38,303 bases of DNA from JAICTV01 sp035634055. Its GTDB lineage: Bacteria; Planctomycetota; Phycisphaerae; Tepidisphaerales; Tepidisphaeraceae. Shown here piece after piece: positions 15,928 to 23,901 of this stretch (position 1 is the stretch's first letter; every line of letters starts with the position of its first letter). The stretch covers positions 1-38,303 of the forward strand of contig DASQDR010000040.1 of the NCBI GenBank assembly GCA_035634055.1, given 5' to 3'. The notes below the pieces were generated by a model. That model was not told the DNA's origin. It ran no database searches and saw nothing but the letters and a program-made list of their open reading frames with translations. A program made the position numbers and the translations under genes.

Positions 15928-16057
15928 GCTCGGATCCTCTCCCACGGCGAACTCCGAGGGAGATATCCAATCGGCGCACGCGGAAAGCAAATTGATCCGA
16001 TTGTTCCGGAAGTCGCTGTTGAGCGGCCCGCGGGGCAGCGACCGATAACGCGGCGAG

Positions 16058-17174
16058 CTACTTCTTCTCGCGCTTGCGCCGCCGAAGCTCCGCGTCGATG
16101 AACGGATCGAGCTCACCGCGGTCCAGGACGCTCTCAACGTTGCTCGTCTCCACACCGGTGCGGACGTCCTTCACCCGGCGATCGTCCAGGACGTAGTTGC
16201 GAATCTGGTTGCCGAAGCCGATCGATTTCGGATCGCCGACCACCTCCCGCAGCTCGGCGTCGCGCTTGGCCTGTTCCAGCGCCTCGATCTTTGAGGTGAG
16301 GATGGCCATCGCCAGCCGCTTGTTCTGCTGCTGGCTGCGCTCGACGGAGCAGACCACGGTGATGCCGGTCGGCTTGTGCGTGATTCGGACGGCCGACGCC
16401 ACCTTGTTGACGTTCTGCCCGCCTGGCCCGGCGGAGCGCACGAAGGCGACGAAGTCGATGTCGGTCTCGGGGATCTCAAACTTGGTATCGGAGGTCTCGA
16501 ACTCCGGCACGACCTTCACGCCGGCGAAGCTGGTCTGCCGCTTGCCCTGCGCGTTGAACGGCGACGGGCGGACCAGCCGGTGCGCGCCCGCCTCGACCTT
16601 CAGGTAGCCGAAGGCGTACGCGCCCTTCACGTGCAGGGTGACGTCCTTGATGCCGGCCTGCTCGCCGTAGTTGCGGTCAATTTCTGAGACGTCCCACCCT
16701 CGGCGCTCGAAGTAGTAGAGGTACATGCGCAGCAGCATCTCGGCCCAGTCCTGCGCCTCGGTGCCGCCCTGCCCGGACTGGATGCTGAAGAAGCAGTCCT
16801 TCGAATCGTTCGGGCCGTCGAGCAGCGTTTGCAGCTCGACGCTGGCGTAGCGCTTCTCGAGGTCCGCCAGTGCGCGGTCGGCCTCGGCGACCGTCTCTTC
16901 GTCGCCCGCCTCGGCGCCGAGCTGGTACATCGCGCGGATGTCGTCCACCGCGCGCAGCAGCTCCTCGACCGGCTCGACGGCAGCCTTGATCTGCTTCATC
17001 TCGGCGACGACGCCCTTGGCGGAGTCCGGGTTGTCCCAGAACCCGTCGGCGCCCATCTTCGCCTCAAGTTCTTTTCGTCTGCCCAGCCGCGTGGGCAGGT
17101 CAAAGAGAGTCCCGGATCGCAATGATCCGGGCCGACAGGTCCTCGATGGCGGCGGGAAGGTTCTCGTGAATCAT
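16058..17174 (-). CDS. prfB: Peptide chain release factor 2 with programmed +1 frameshift
   Basis: RF2 recognises UGA and UAA stop codons and triggers peptide release. The zero frame starts at ATG 17174 and runs 24 codons (MIHENLPAAIEDLSARI...) to CTT TGA at 17105-17100. Slipping by one base to GAC (17101-17099) joins it to the long frame, giving about 371 residues, the normal RF2 length. The long frame carries SAGPGGQNVNKV with the catalytic GGQ, and RPSPF with the RF2-type SPF stop-recognition motif. CTT TGA C is the same slippery sequence used for autoregulation of RF2 in most bacteria: low RF2 lets the ribosome pause at UGA and shift. The stimulatory Shine-Dalgarno-like sequence upstream is weak (CGGGAC). 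A start inside the long frame at 17122 is not needed. Confidence 0.96.
17099..17105 (-). promoter_or_regulatory. prfB: RF2 programmed frameshift site CTTTGAC
   Basis: On the minus strand the sequence CTT TGA C occurs at codons 24-25 of the short leading frame. P-site tRNA-Leu can re-pair from CUU to UUU while UGA waits for RF2, moving the ribosome +1. This is the conserved prfB mechanism in bacteria. Confidence 0.93.
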
Positions 17175-17181
17175 CAAGCGA

Positions 17182-17210
17182 ACATTACGTGCCGGCGGAC
17201 GGGATTTCAA
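17182..17210 (-). promoter_or_regulatory. Near-consensus sigma-70 promoter of prfB
   Basis: Read on the minus strand: TTGAAA (17210-17205), a 17-nt spacer, and TAATGT (17187-17182). The prfB ATG begins 7 nt after the -10 box, so the transcript should begin at or within a base or two of the start codon. No Shine-Dalgarno sequence is present, which fits a leaderless mRNA. Confidence 0.65.
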
Positions 17211-17233
17211 TGCGGGCAGCGGCGCAAGACGAC

Positions 17234-17263
17234 ATCGCCCGGCGGGAAGCCCCGCCGGGCGAT
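17234..17263 (-). terminator. Hairpin after the carbohydrate-binding protein gene
   Basis: ATCGCCCGGCGGG and CCCGCCGGGCGAT are perfect 13-bp arms with the loop AAGC. It lies about 34 nt past the 17297 stop on the minus strand and just upstream of the prfB promoter. No U tract follows, so termination strength is uncertain. Confidence 0.55.
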
Positions 17264-17296
17264 CGTCCCTCTAAGCGATTGCTGCTCAGCCGACGG

Positions 17297-18370
17297 CTAG
17301 GCGAGTTCCAGCCCGGCGGCGTCGTTGTCGCCAATCACGTCCGCGACGGAGACATCGGAGAAGCTGGCAGCGAGCTTTGGCGCCTGGGGCGCCGTGAGCA
17401 GGTCGCTCGTTGCCGCCTTCGCCGAGGCGGCGGGGAAGGCGATCCCTTCGGTCGTCAGCCAGTCGATGTTCGGCCCGCTCTGGCCGGTCGCGTAAAGGCG
17501 AACCGTGTGCGTGCCGGGTGTGAGCGTGACCGTGGTGGTGGCCACCTTCCACGAGGTCCACGACCCGGTCGAGCCGAACGTGATCCCGCCGGGGACGTCC
17601 TTGCCGTCGATCTGAAGGCCCATCGTGCGGGCGCCCGTGCCGCCGTTGGCGTAGCGGAAGTCGAGGGCGTAGCTCCCGCCCGCAAAGGGCTTGATGGTGA
17701 ACTGCAACGAGTCGCCCTTGGCGTTGAGGAAGTCCACGTAGCCGGTGTTGTGGAAGCCGGCATGGGCGTTGGCGACGACGCCACCCTTGACCGTCGCCAC
17801 CTTCGACGACTCCGCCTCGTAGCGGCCGGGGCCATCGACGGGGTTGGTGCGGCGGACGATCAGCGAGTCCACGTTGGGACCCTGCTGCCCGTTCGTGTAC
17901 AGGCGGACCTTGTTGACGCCGGCCTTGAGGTTAGCGCCGCTGACGTTGCCGAACCACTCGTTCCACGAGCCGTTGCTGCTGAGGAACTCGCGGCTCCCCT
18001 GCTGCACGCCGTTGACGGACAGGCCCATCGCCGCGCTCGGGCCGCCGTTGGCATAGCGGAACTCGAGACTGTAGCTGCCTGCCACGGGGGCGTTGATGGT
18101 GAACTCGACGTAGTCCCCCTTGGCGTTGACGAAGTCGACGTAGCCGGTGCCGGTGTAGCCGGTGCCGGCCTTGGATATTTTCGCCCCCGAAACGACCGCC
18201 TGCTCCGCCTGGAGGATGAGGTGGTCGCGCGGCGGGGCGGTCAGCGCGGCGGGGGCCGCGGACATCAGCGCGCGCCGCTCCAGCGCCTCCAGCCCCGCGC
18301 TGGCGGTCCTCGTGGCGGGACGGCGGGTGGTACTACCACTGGTCTTCCGTGATGCAATCTGCGTGGTCAC
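17297..18370 (-). CDS. Secreted protein with two CBM6/CBM35-like domains and a planctomycete tag
   Basis: The 357-residue product starts with a basic Ser/Thr/Arg-rich segment and the tag LEALERRALMSA (about 27-38), the LExRRxLxS type found at the N-terminus of planctomycete exported proteins. Two similar beta-sandwich domains follow (about 50-168 and 182-300). Each has a QAEQ/YEAES opening, TGYVDF, a YSLEFRYANGG-type strand and an end of the VRLYTNGQQGPNVDSL kind, as in CBM6/CBM35 carbohydrate-binding modules. There is no catalytic domain, so it probably binds a glycan at the cell surface. The C-terminal tail (about 305-357) is Ala-rich and acidic, like a short dockerin-less spacer. The GTG start is set by AAGGAG 7 nt upstream. 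Confidence 0.85.
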   Translation of the reverse strand: MTTQIASRKTSGSTTRRPATRTASAGLEALERRALMSAAPAALTAPPRDHLILQAEQAVVSGAKISKAGTGYTGTGYVDFVNAKGDYVEFTINAPVAGSYSLEFRYANGGPSAAMGLSVNGVQQGSREFLSSNGSWNEWFGNVSGANLKAGVNKVRLYTNGQQGPNVDSLIVRRTNPVDGPGRYEAESSKVATVKGGVVANAHAGFHNTGYVDFLNAKGDSLQFTIKPFAGGSYALDFRYANGGTGARTMGLQIDGKDVPGGITFGSTGSWTSWKVATTTVTLTPGTHTVRLYATGQSGPNIDWLTTEGIAFPAASAKAATSDLLTAPQAPKLAASFSDVSVADVIGDNDAAGLELA

Positions 18371-18881
18371 TGCGACTCTCCTTGGGATGAATCTGCCCCG
18401 CGCCCAGGCGGGATGTAGGTGCGCACTCTCGCACCGCCCTGCGCGAAACTAGTGGATCCAACCAGTTCCGCAGCCGGACGGCTCTTGCGGTTCGGGTCGA
18501 GCCACGCGTTGCGGCTCGAACGGGAGAATAGTTGGCGCCGGGGGCGAACGCGTTCCATGTCCCTGATTGGGGGTATCGCTGGCGCGGTGGAAATAGCGTT
18601 CCGTGCGAACTCTGATCGCGCGAGAGCGACCGTGGGCGATGGACAGCGATATTTCCTGCGCGTGCGACATTCCGCGGCGCGCTGCGACCGGTCAAGATCC
18701 CGAGAGGTATGCTGCGGACGGGCGGCTGCGGGCGCCGCGGGATCGTGCCTCGCGCTTGAGCGCGCGGCTGCGGGCGCAGCGGGAAGGCGCGGTCGCGCTC
18801 ACGCTTTTTTCTGTACCGCTTCGCCCCTGATGGCTAAGCTGACGCGCTTCAATCGGGGCGTCGTTCAACCGGAAGTGGCAC
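18371..18881. other. Gene-free region with an imperfect 42-nt tandem duplication
   Basis: About 510 nt lie between the divergent carbohydrate-binding protein and GntR genes. I see no convincing gene. Around 18721-18804 two imperfect 42-nt copies share GGCTGCGGGCGC and a GCGC-rich second half. A T-run (CGCTTTTTTCTG) follows near 18804-18815. The region presumably holds both promoters; I could not pick a consensus pair. Confidence 0.4.
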
Positions 18882-19706
18882 ATGGCGCAAAGACCCGGCG
18901 CGCGCGGGGTTCGCGGCGGCAGCACAAGCAGCGCCGGCGATGGCGCCAGCCTCGCGAGCAGCGCCCCCGCCGCCCGAGGCGCCAGCGCGGACGGCGGTGG
19001 CCCGCATCCGAGCGGAGGCGGGAGCACCCTGCGCGGTCGGCTGGTCGCCCAGGTGCTGCGCTCGATTTTTAGCGGCAAGGTGCGCGGCGGGGACCGGTTG
19101 GTCGAGGAGGAGCTGGCCGAGCGGTTCGGCGTCAGCCGCACGCCCGTCCGCGAGGCGCTGGGCGAGCTGGCGGCCATCGGCGTGATCCGCCTCAAGCCCA
19201 ACCACGGCGCCATCGTCCGCCCGTTCGGCCCCGAGCAGCTCGTCGAGATCTACCACGTCCGCCGCATCCTCGAGGTCGAGGCAACCCGCCTGTCCTGCGA
19301 GCACATCGACCCCGATGCCGTGCAGCAGGTCCGCCGGCAGACGCAGGAGCTGATCGCGCAGGCGGATCGCAGCCCCGCCTGGGCGGAGGCGGCACTGGCG
19401 CTCGATCAGCAATTGCACGACTTGATCAGCCGCTCCAGCGGAAGCGAGCGCCTGGCGGAGGAGATCGGCAAGTACCGCAACATGGTGGTGGCCGTCGGCG
19501 ACGCGGTCGGGAACAAGCTGCACGCGCACGACCGGAACTTATCCGAGCACGCCGCCATGATGGACCACCTACTCGCCGGCCGGGCAGCCGAGGCCGCCGC
19601 GGTGATGGGCCGACACATCGACCGCGGCGCCGAGACCGCCGCCGAGTGGCTTCGGCAAGTGTACCAAGAGTCCGGCGGCGGCGAGGCGGACGTCGCGCGG
19701 GCGTGA
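18882..19706 (+). CDS. GntR-family transcriptional regulator, FCD domain (FadR type)
   Basis: The 274-residue product begins with a 45-residue Gly/Ser/Ala-rich extension, then a winged helix (about 50-115) with LRGRLVAQVLRSIFSGKV, RLVEEELAERFGVSRTPVREAL and the wing IGVIRLKPNHGAIV. The effector-binding FCD domain (about 120-260) is all-helical; likely ligand/metal histidines lie in LDQQLHDLI, LSEHAAMMDHLL and MGRHIDRGAE, matching the usual D-H-H-H type set. Such regulators respond to small carboxylates or fatty-acid derivatives. It is followed, 183 nt later, by the acyl-ACP desaturase gene, which would be a logical target (inference). The start ATG has GGAAG 6 nt upstream. Confidence 0.88.
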   Translation: MAQRPGARGVRGGSTSSAGDGASLASSAPAARGASADGGGPHPSGGGSTLRGRLVAQVLRSIFSGKVRGGDRLVEEELAERFGVSRTPVREALGELAAIGVIRLKPNHGAIVRPFGPEQLVEIYHVRRILEVEATRLSCEHIDPDAVQQVRRQTQELIAQADRSPAWAEAALALDQQLHDLISRSSGSERLAEEIGKYRNMVVAVGDAVGNKLHAHDRNLSEHAAMMDHLLAGRAAEAAAVMGRHIDRGAETAAEWLRQVYQESGGGEADVARA

Positions 19707-19783
19707 TGGGCCGGCGCCTGCCGCTGCCCCGCTTACGGTTGTGCTCGCCTGCCGCCCACAAAGCGTTATTTCAGCCGCCGATC

Positions 19784-19812
19784 TCGACGTTAACGCGCCG
19801 CGCGGCTAATCT
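19784..19812 (+). promoter_or_regulatory. Candidate promoter of the desaturase gene
   Basis: TCGACG (19784-19789), a 17-nt spacer and TAATCT (19807-19812) fit a sigma-70 promoter with a weak -35 box. Transcription would begin near 19820, leaving a leader of about 70 nt that carries the Shine-Dalgarno sequence. Confidence 0.35.
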
Positions 19813-19889
19813 AACAATCCCAGCGTGCGTGCGGGTCCGGATGCCCGGCGCCCCGTGTTCGCGAGCCTTGCTTCTCGGAAGGATCCCAT

Positions 19890-20828
19890 TTGTCGACGCC
19901 CGACCACGACGCCCCCGCCGCCCCGCACCCCTCGGCGCCGGCCTTTCCGCCGCGCAACGTGCTGGACGAGGCCCTCTACGACTACTTCCGCCGTTCGGAC
20001 AAGATGGGATGGTCGCCGTACGACCTGGTCGACCAGGAGAACATCGCCCAGATCTGCCGGCCGGAGCGGCTCAACGAGTACCAGCGCAACGCGGTCAAGA
20101 CCGTGCTGTTCGTCGAGGACCACCTGCCCGGGTACCTCAGCGAGTATTTGCGCATCATGACCGACCCGGACGTGAACGACGAGCAGCACATCACCAACCG
20201 CAACACGCTGCACTTCACTTTCCGCTGGGTCGCCGAGGAGGACCGCCACGCCCACGTGCTGGAGCGCTACCTGATCAAGTCCGGGCTGGTCGGGCAGAAA
20301 GAGCTCGAGCTGGACATGATGCGCGAGCGGAAGCAGTCGTACATCTTCCCCTATCAGCAGCTTGTCGAGGGATTCATATACCTCGCGCTGCAGGAGAAGG
20401 CGACGCACCTGTACTACCGCGCGCTGGCCAAGGACATCGACGAGCCGCTGCTCAAGACGGTGCTCACCAAGATGGGCGCCGACGAGGCGAGCCACGGGCG
20501 GTTCTTCTACGACATGCTGATCAAGAGCCACCAGGGGGACCTCGACGCGCTGTCGCGCAAGATCTCGGCCGTCGCCAACGACTTCAAGATGCCGGTGCAG
20601 AACAACCTGATCAACTACCGCCGGCAACTGCTCAGCATGATGCGCGCCGCCCCGAGCTACCGGCATCCCGACGTCTTCACCGACATGATGGAGGCGGTGG
20701 AAAAGGCGTCCCAATCCTACAGCCGAGACTCGCTCCAGCTCATCACCCCCGAGCTCGGCCGCTTCATCGAGCGCGACAACACCGGTGGCCGTGAGCAGGA
20801 GCCCGAGCAGCCGCCGCCACGGCAGTGA
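19890..20828 (+). CDS. Acyl-[acyl-carrier-protein] desaturase (soluble di-iron type)
   Basis: The 312-residue protein fits the soluble stearoyl-ACP desaturase family (fatty acid desaturase type 2), four-helix-bundle enzymes that introduce a cis double bond into acyl-ACP with O2 and ferredoxin. The carboxylate/histidine clusters are FVEDHLPGY near the first helix, WVAEEDRHAHVL (ExxRH) and ADEASHGRFFYD (DExxH type). The Pro/Ala-rich N-terminus and Glu/Pro-rich C-terminus are spacer-like. The start is TTG at 19890, fixed by GGAAGGA 6 nt upstream; no in-frame ATG fits. A FadR-type regulator lies directly upstream, suggesting fatty-acid-responsive control of membrane unsaturation. Confidence 0.88.
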   Translation: MSTPDHDAPAAPHPSAPAFPPRNVLDEALYDYFRRSDKMGWSPYDLVDQENIAQICRPERLNEYQRNAVKTVLFVEDHLPGYLSEYLRIMTDPDVNDEQHITNRNTLHFTFRWVAEEDRHAHVLERYLIKSGLVGQKELELDMMRERKQSYIFPYQQLVEGFIYLALQEKATHLYYRALAKDIDEPLLKTVLTKMGADEASHGRFFYDMLIKSHQGDLDALSRKISAVANDFKMPVQNNLINYRRQLLSMMRAAPSYRHPDVFTDMMEAVEKASQSYSRDSLQLITPELGRFIERDNTGGREQEPEQPPPRQ

Positions 20829-21183
20829 GGGCGTCGCGAGAATCGCCCGTGACGACCAGCGTTACCGGCGCAAGGCGGGCACAGGCACGCCTTGCACCGG
20901 CCCCGCCTAGCGGTTTCGCCCCGCATCGAGGGCTGCAACGGTGGCCCCGGAACCCTTATCCCGATCGCGCAAAGTTCGCTTCTAGCATTCTGAGATTGGA
21001 TCGGGTAGGATCGCCGCCGGTAAGTTCGACGCATCGGTCTCTCGGTCTCGGCGAGGTATTCTGCCTGATATCGGTTCGGCCCCTGTCGCCCCTCCTACCT
21101 TCCGGGCCGGAACGTCGGCCCCTTTCGATGCTAACCCCGAAAGTCAAATGCGGGTTACCTAGGCCCATTGCTGGAGAAACTAC
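20829..21183. other. Gap with a hairpin and a long leader of the RRM gene
   Basis: About 355 nt without a credible gene. The first part has the hairpin annotated separately at 20865-20900. The second part (about 21000-21183) is less GC-rich at its start and pyrimidine-rich later, and includes GGCCGGAACGTCGGCC, a small imperfect stem about 70 nt before the RRM start. I could not identify a riboswitch. GGAGA lies 7 nt before the RRM ATG. Confidence 0.4.
20865..20900 (+). terminator. Hairpin downstream of the desaturase gene
   Basis: The left arm 20865-20877 and right arm 20888-20900 form a 13-bp stem with one mismatch around a 10-nt loop (core GCAAGGCG/CGCCTTGC). It begins 36 nt after the stop. 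No U tract, so it is only a candidate terminator. Confidence 0.35.
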
Positions 21184-21597
21184 ATGGGCAGCAAGTTGTA
21201 CGTCGGGAACCTGAGCTACGGCACCACGAGCTCGGATCTGGAACAGTTGTTCGCGCAGCACGGCACCGTCAGCAGCGCGGAAGTCATTCAGGACCGTGAC
21301 ACGGGCCGGAGCAAGGGCTTCGGGTTCGTGCAGATGGGCAGCGACGAGGAGGCCCAGGCGGCCATCTCCGCTCTCAACGGCCAGCAGCATGACGGCCGCG
21401 CCCTCACCGTCAACGAAGCCAAGCCCCGCGAGGACCGCGGCGGCGGTGGCGGCGGCGGGCGCGGTGGCTACGGCGGTGGCGGCGGTGGCCGCAGCGGTGG
21501 CTACGGCGGTGGCGGTGGCGGCGGCGGTGGCCGCGGCGGCTACGGCGGTGGCGGCGGCGGAGGCCGCAGCGGCGGCGGAGGCCGCGACCGGTACTAA
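21184..21597 (+). CDS. Glycine-rich RNA-binding protein with one RRM
   Basis: The 137-residue product has one RNA recognition motif (residues 1-82): RNP2 is LYVGNL and RNP1 is KGFGFVQM, each with the aromatic residues that stack on bases. The remaining 55 residues are a low-complexity tail of Gly runs broken by GGYGG and RSGG, as in plant and cyanobacterial glycine-rich RNA-binding proteins. Those proteins act as RNA chaperones and are often cold-induced; this one probably binds single-stranded RNA in the cytosol. The tail is encoded by GGCGGTGGC iterations, prone to length change. The gene has its own leader and a strong terminator, so it is probably monocistronic. Confidence 0.92.
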   Translation: MGSKLYVGNLSYGTTSSDLEQLFAQHGTVSSAEVIQDRDTGRSKGFGFVQMGSDEEAQAAISALNGQQHDGRALTVNEAKPREDRGGGGGGGRGGYGGGGGGRSGGYGGGGGGGGGRGGYGGGGGGGRSGGGGRDRY

Positions 21598-21633
21598 ATC
21601 CCGGTCCGCTCGCTAGAGCAGTTCGCAAACGAA

Positions 21634-21665
21634 AAACGGGAAGGCCAGCAATGGCCTTCCCGTTT
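21634..21665. terminator. Strong hairpin terminator shared by convergent genes
   Basis: AAACGGGAAGGCCA and TGGCCTTCCCGTTT are perfect 14-bp arms around the loop GCAA (a GNRA tetraloop). It starts 37 nt after the RRM stop and lies 10 nt past the PIN toxin stop on the other strand. Each strand has a T-rich 3' side of the stem, so it should serve both directions. Confidence 0.85.
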
Positions 21666-21674
21666 CTCGTATGC

Positions 21675-22160
21675 TCAACCCTCACCCACCGACTTCAGCA
21701 CCTGCGCGATCAGCGCCGGCGGTAGATACAGCCCCGCCCGCGCAAGGTCCGCTATGACCTCGGCGGGGCTTGCGATCATTCCCTTGCGCTTCGCTTCGGC
21801 CACGAGCCACAGCGTTCCCGGACCTCCATGCCCAGCGACGCCGCATACCGTCGCGCCGCCAAGTCATCCAGGATCAGCACCGCTTCACGATGCGTTTCGC
21901 CCAGCGCCAACACTGCGGATTCGCCGGCGCCGAGTTCCTGCTGCGCGATCTCCGGGGGGCACGTCGATCGGCCGGACGATCTGAAACCACCCTGAGCGCG
22001 CCAGTTGCACCGCCGGATCGGCCTCGCCGCGCCGAGATAACTCCTCAAGCACTGCCGCGGGAACGATCAGTTCGTCGGCGGCGGCACGAGCCACTTCAGG
22101 ATGTCGCGCGTTGGCGAGGGCGATCAGCGGCGAGGCGTTGAAGATCGCGACGTCAGCCAT
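21675..22160 (-). pseudogene. DUF3368 PIN-like toxin gene broken by two compensating frameshifts
   Basis: Read from ATG 22160 the product begins MADVAIFNASPLIALANA, the start of DUF3368 PIN-domain toxins with the metal-binding acidic position replaced by N in NASPLI. At a run of six C's on the coding strand (21955-21960) the frame has one base too many; after it the other frame continues the family sequence IAQQELGAGESAVLALG and LILDDLAARRYAASLG. Near 21817-21819 one G is missing, after which the original frame resumes with LVAEAKRKGMI and DLARAGLYLPPALI to the TGA at 21675. The two indels cancel: 486 nt, or 162 codons, the normal family size. Either the toxin was inactivated or the assembly has homopolymer errors. 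PIN toxins cleave RNA. Confidence 0.8.
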
Positions 22161-22410
22161 TGCCGCGATCCGCGGAAGGGCCGAAGTGCTCGGCGTCCGA
22201 CTGGAACACGTTCACTCCGGCGCGACCGCACGCGAGGAGAAACTCGGTGCGATCCAAACCTGCCACCTCAGCGGCGCGTTCCTGCGAGAGCCGCCCCTGC
22301 GCGTACCAGTAGATGCCCGCCGCCAGCCGCACGTCACGCGTCAGGTCCTCAGACGAACGCTGTAGCGCGGCGACCGACTCGGGCGGAAGATCGACTGTGA
22401 TGGTGGCCAT
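22153..22410 (-). CDS. UPF0175-family antitoxin
   Basis: This 85-residue protein matches the UPF0175 family, small DNA-binding antitoxins often paired with DUF3368 toxins. The typical core YWYAQGRLSQERAAEVAGLDRTEFLLACGRAGV is present in order (aromatic helix, then helix-turn-helix, then the FLLAxGRxGV ending), preceded by a beta-strand start MATITVDLP. It overlaps the toxin start by 8 nt and lies first in the pair, as usual. A GAGGGG sequence precedes the ATG. Such antitoxins bind their own promoter and the toxin. It is intact even though the toxin frame is broken. Confidence 0.85.
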   Translation of the reverse strand: MATITVDLPPESVAALQRSSEDLTRDVRLAAGIYWYAQGRLSQERAAEVAGLDRTEFLLACGRAGVNVFQSDAEHFGPSADRGNG

Positions 22411-22431
22411 GTTGCACGCCCCTCGCTTGCC

Positions 22432-23901
22432 TCACCGCCGCTTCTTCTTGTTCCGGTCCTTCTTCTCCATGAACCCGCTCTTCTTCGTCTTGAGCATTGG
22501 CCCGCCCGGCATGCCCAGCCCGGCGAGCCCGCCGCCGGCGAGGGCCTTCATCATCTTCAGTCGGCCCATCATCCCCATGCCGCCGACGGCGCGCATCATG
22601 TCGCGGGTCATCTCGAACTGCTTCATGAACTGCCCCACCTCCTGAGGCGCGACTCCCGCGCCGGAGGCGATGCGGCGGCGGCGCGGGCCGTCCAGCACGT
22701 CCGGGTTCTTCCGTTCCTTCTTGCTCATCGAATCGTAGATGGCGCGCATCCGCCCCATCTGCTTCTCGACCTCGCCCTCGCCCATGTTCATCTGCTTCGA
22801 CAGCTCGCTCATGCCGGGGATCATCCCCATGACCTTGCCCATCGGGCCCAGCTTCTTCACCTGCCCCATCTGGCTCATGAAGTCATCGAGGGTGAACTGC
22901 CCCTTCTCCATCTTGGCCTGGAGCTTGGCGGTTTCCTCGGCGTCGAACTTCTCCATCGCCTCGCTGACCAGGCCGACGATGTCGCCCATGCCCAGGATGC
23001 GCTGGGCCATCCCTTCGGGGCGGAACTCTTCCAGGCGGTCGAGCTTTTCGCCGACGCCGAGGAACTTGACCGGTTTCCCCGTCACGTACTTCGCGCTGAG
23101 CAGCGCGCCGCCGCGGGTGTCGGAATCGAGCTTGGTGAGGATCAGGCCGTCGAGCTCGAGCTGCTCATTGAACGCCTTGGCGCTGTTGACCGCGTCCTGC
23201 CCGGTCATCGAGTCGAGCACGAGGTAGATCTGGTGCGGGTTGAGCTGCGCGTTGATGTCGCGCAGCTCGGCCATCAGCTCCTGGTCAATGGCGAGCCGCC
23301 CGGCGGTGTCGAGGATGACGACGTCGCGGCCGGTGCGCTTCGCCTCGGCGATGGCCGCGCGGGCGACGGCGACCGCCGCCCCCTTCTGCACCTGCCCGTG
23401 CGGCGCGACCTTGGACGGATCGGTGTAGACCGGCACGCCCACCTGCTCGCCGAGGATGCGGAGCTGCTCCACCGCGCCCGGCCGCTGGAGGTCGACCGCC
23501 GCCAGCAGCGGGTGGTGCCCCTTCCCGAGCAGCATGCGCGCCAGCTTGCCGCAGGTCGTGGTCTTACCCGAGCCCTGCAGGCCCGCCATCATGATGACCG
23601 TCGGCCCGGGCTGGACGAAGTAGATGCGCGTGTCGACCGGTCCGAGCAGCTCGAGCAGCTCGTCATAGACGATCTTCACCATCAACTGCCCCGGCTGGAG
23701 CGAGGCGATGACGTTCTGCCCGATCGCCTTGGCGACGACCTTCTCCGTGAACTCGCGCACGACCTGGAGGTTCACGTCCGCCTCGAGCAGCGCGGTGCGC
23801 ACCTCGCGCATCGACTCGCGGATGTTCTCCTCGCTGATCTTCCCGCGGCCCGAGAGGTTGCGGAAAACGTCGTTGAACTTGCCGGTCAGTGTGTCGAACA
23901 T
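22432..23901 (-). CDS. ffh: Signal recognition particle protein Ffh (SRP54)
   Basis: Ffh is the GTPase of the signal recognition particle; it binds signal sequences of nascent membrane and secreted proteins and docks with FtsY. The 489-residue product has the N domain (about 1-85), the G domain with GLQGSGKTTTCGKLA (about 106-120), DTAGRLAIDQ, LTKLDSDTRGGA and GVGEKLDRLEEF, then a methionine-rich M domain (about 325-460; MGKVMGMIPGM, GMMGRLKMM) with the RNA-binding region RRRRIASGAG. The last residues are strongly basic (KKDRNKKKRR). AGGA lies about 9 nt upstream of the ATG. It is followed after 21 nt by the toxin-antitoxin pair. Confidence 0.96.
   Translation of the reverse strand: MFDTLTGKFNDVFRNLSGRGKISEENIRESMREVRTALLEADVNLQVVREFTEKVVAKAIGQNVIASLQPGQLMVKIVYDELLELLGPVDTRIYFVQPGPTVIMMAGLQGSGKTTTCGKLARMLLGKGHHPLLAAVDLQRPGAVEQLRILGEQVGVPVYTDPSKVAPHGQVQKGAAVAVARAAIAEAKRTGRDVVILDTAGRLAIDQELMAELRDINAQLNPHQIYLVLDSMTGQDAVNSAKAFNEQLELDGLILTKLDSDTRGGALLSAKYVTGKPVKFLGVGEKLDRLEEFRPEGMAQRILGMGDIVGLVSEAMEKFDAEETAKLQAKMEKGQFTLDDFMSQMGQVKKLGPMGKVMGMIPGMSELSKQMNMGEGEVEKQMGRMRAIYDSMSKKERKNPDVLDGPRRRRIASGAGVAPQEVGQFMKQFEMTRDMMRAVGGMGMMGRLKMMKALAGGGLAGLGMPGGPMLKTKKSGFMEKKDRNKKKRR

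Noticed and set aside
15691..16155. A longer 154-residue version of the small gene
   Set aside because: Its first part overlaps the 3' end of prfB and is Arg/Ser-rich; the ATG at 15927 with GAGAGG is better.
16058..17122. prfB start inside the long frame at 17122
   Set aside because: The upstream 24-codon frame and CTT TGA C shift site restore the family N-terminus, so the 17122 codon is not the start.
18419..19072. A 217-codon frame before the GntR gene
   Set aside because: Arg-rich, no recognisable motif, overlaps the GntR start in another frame.
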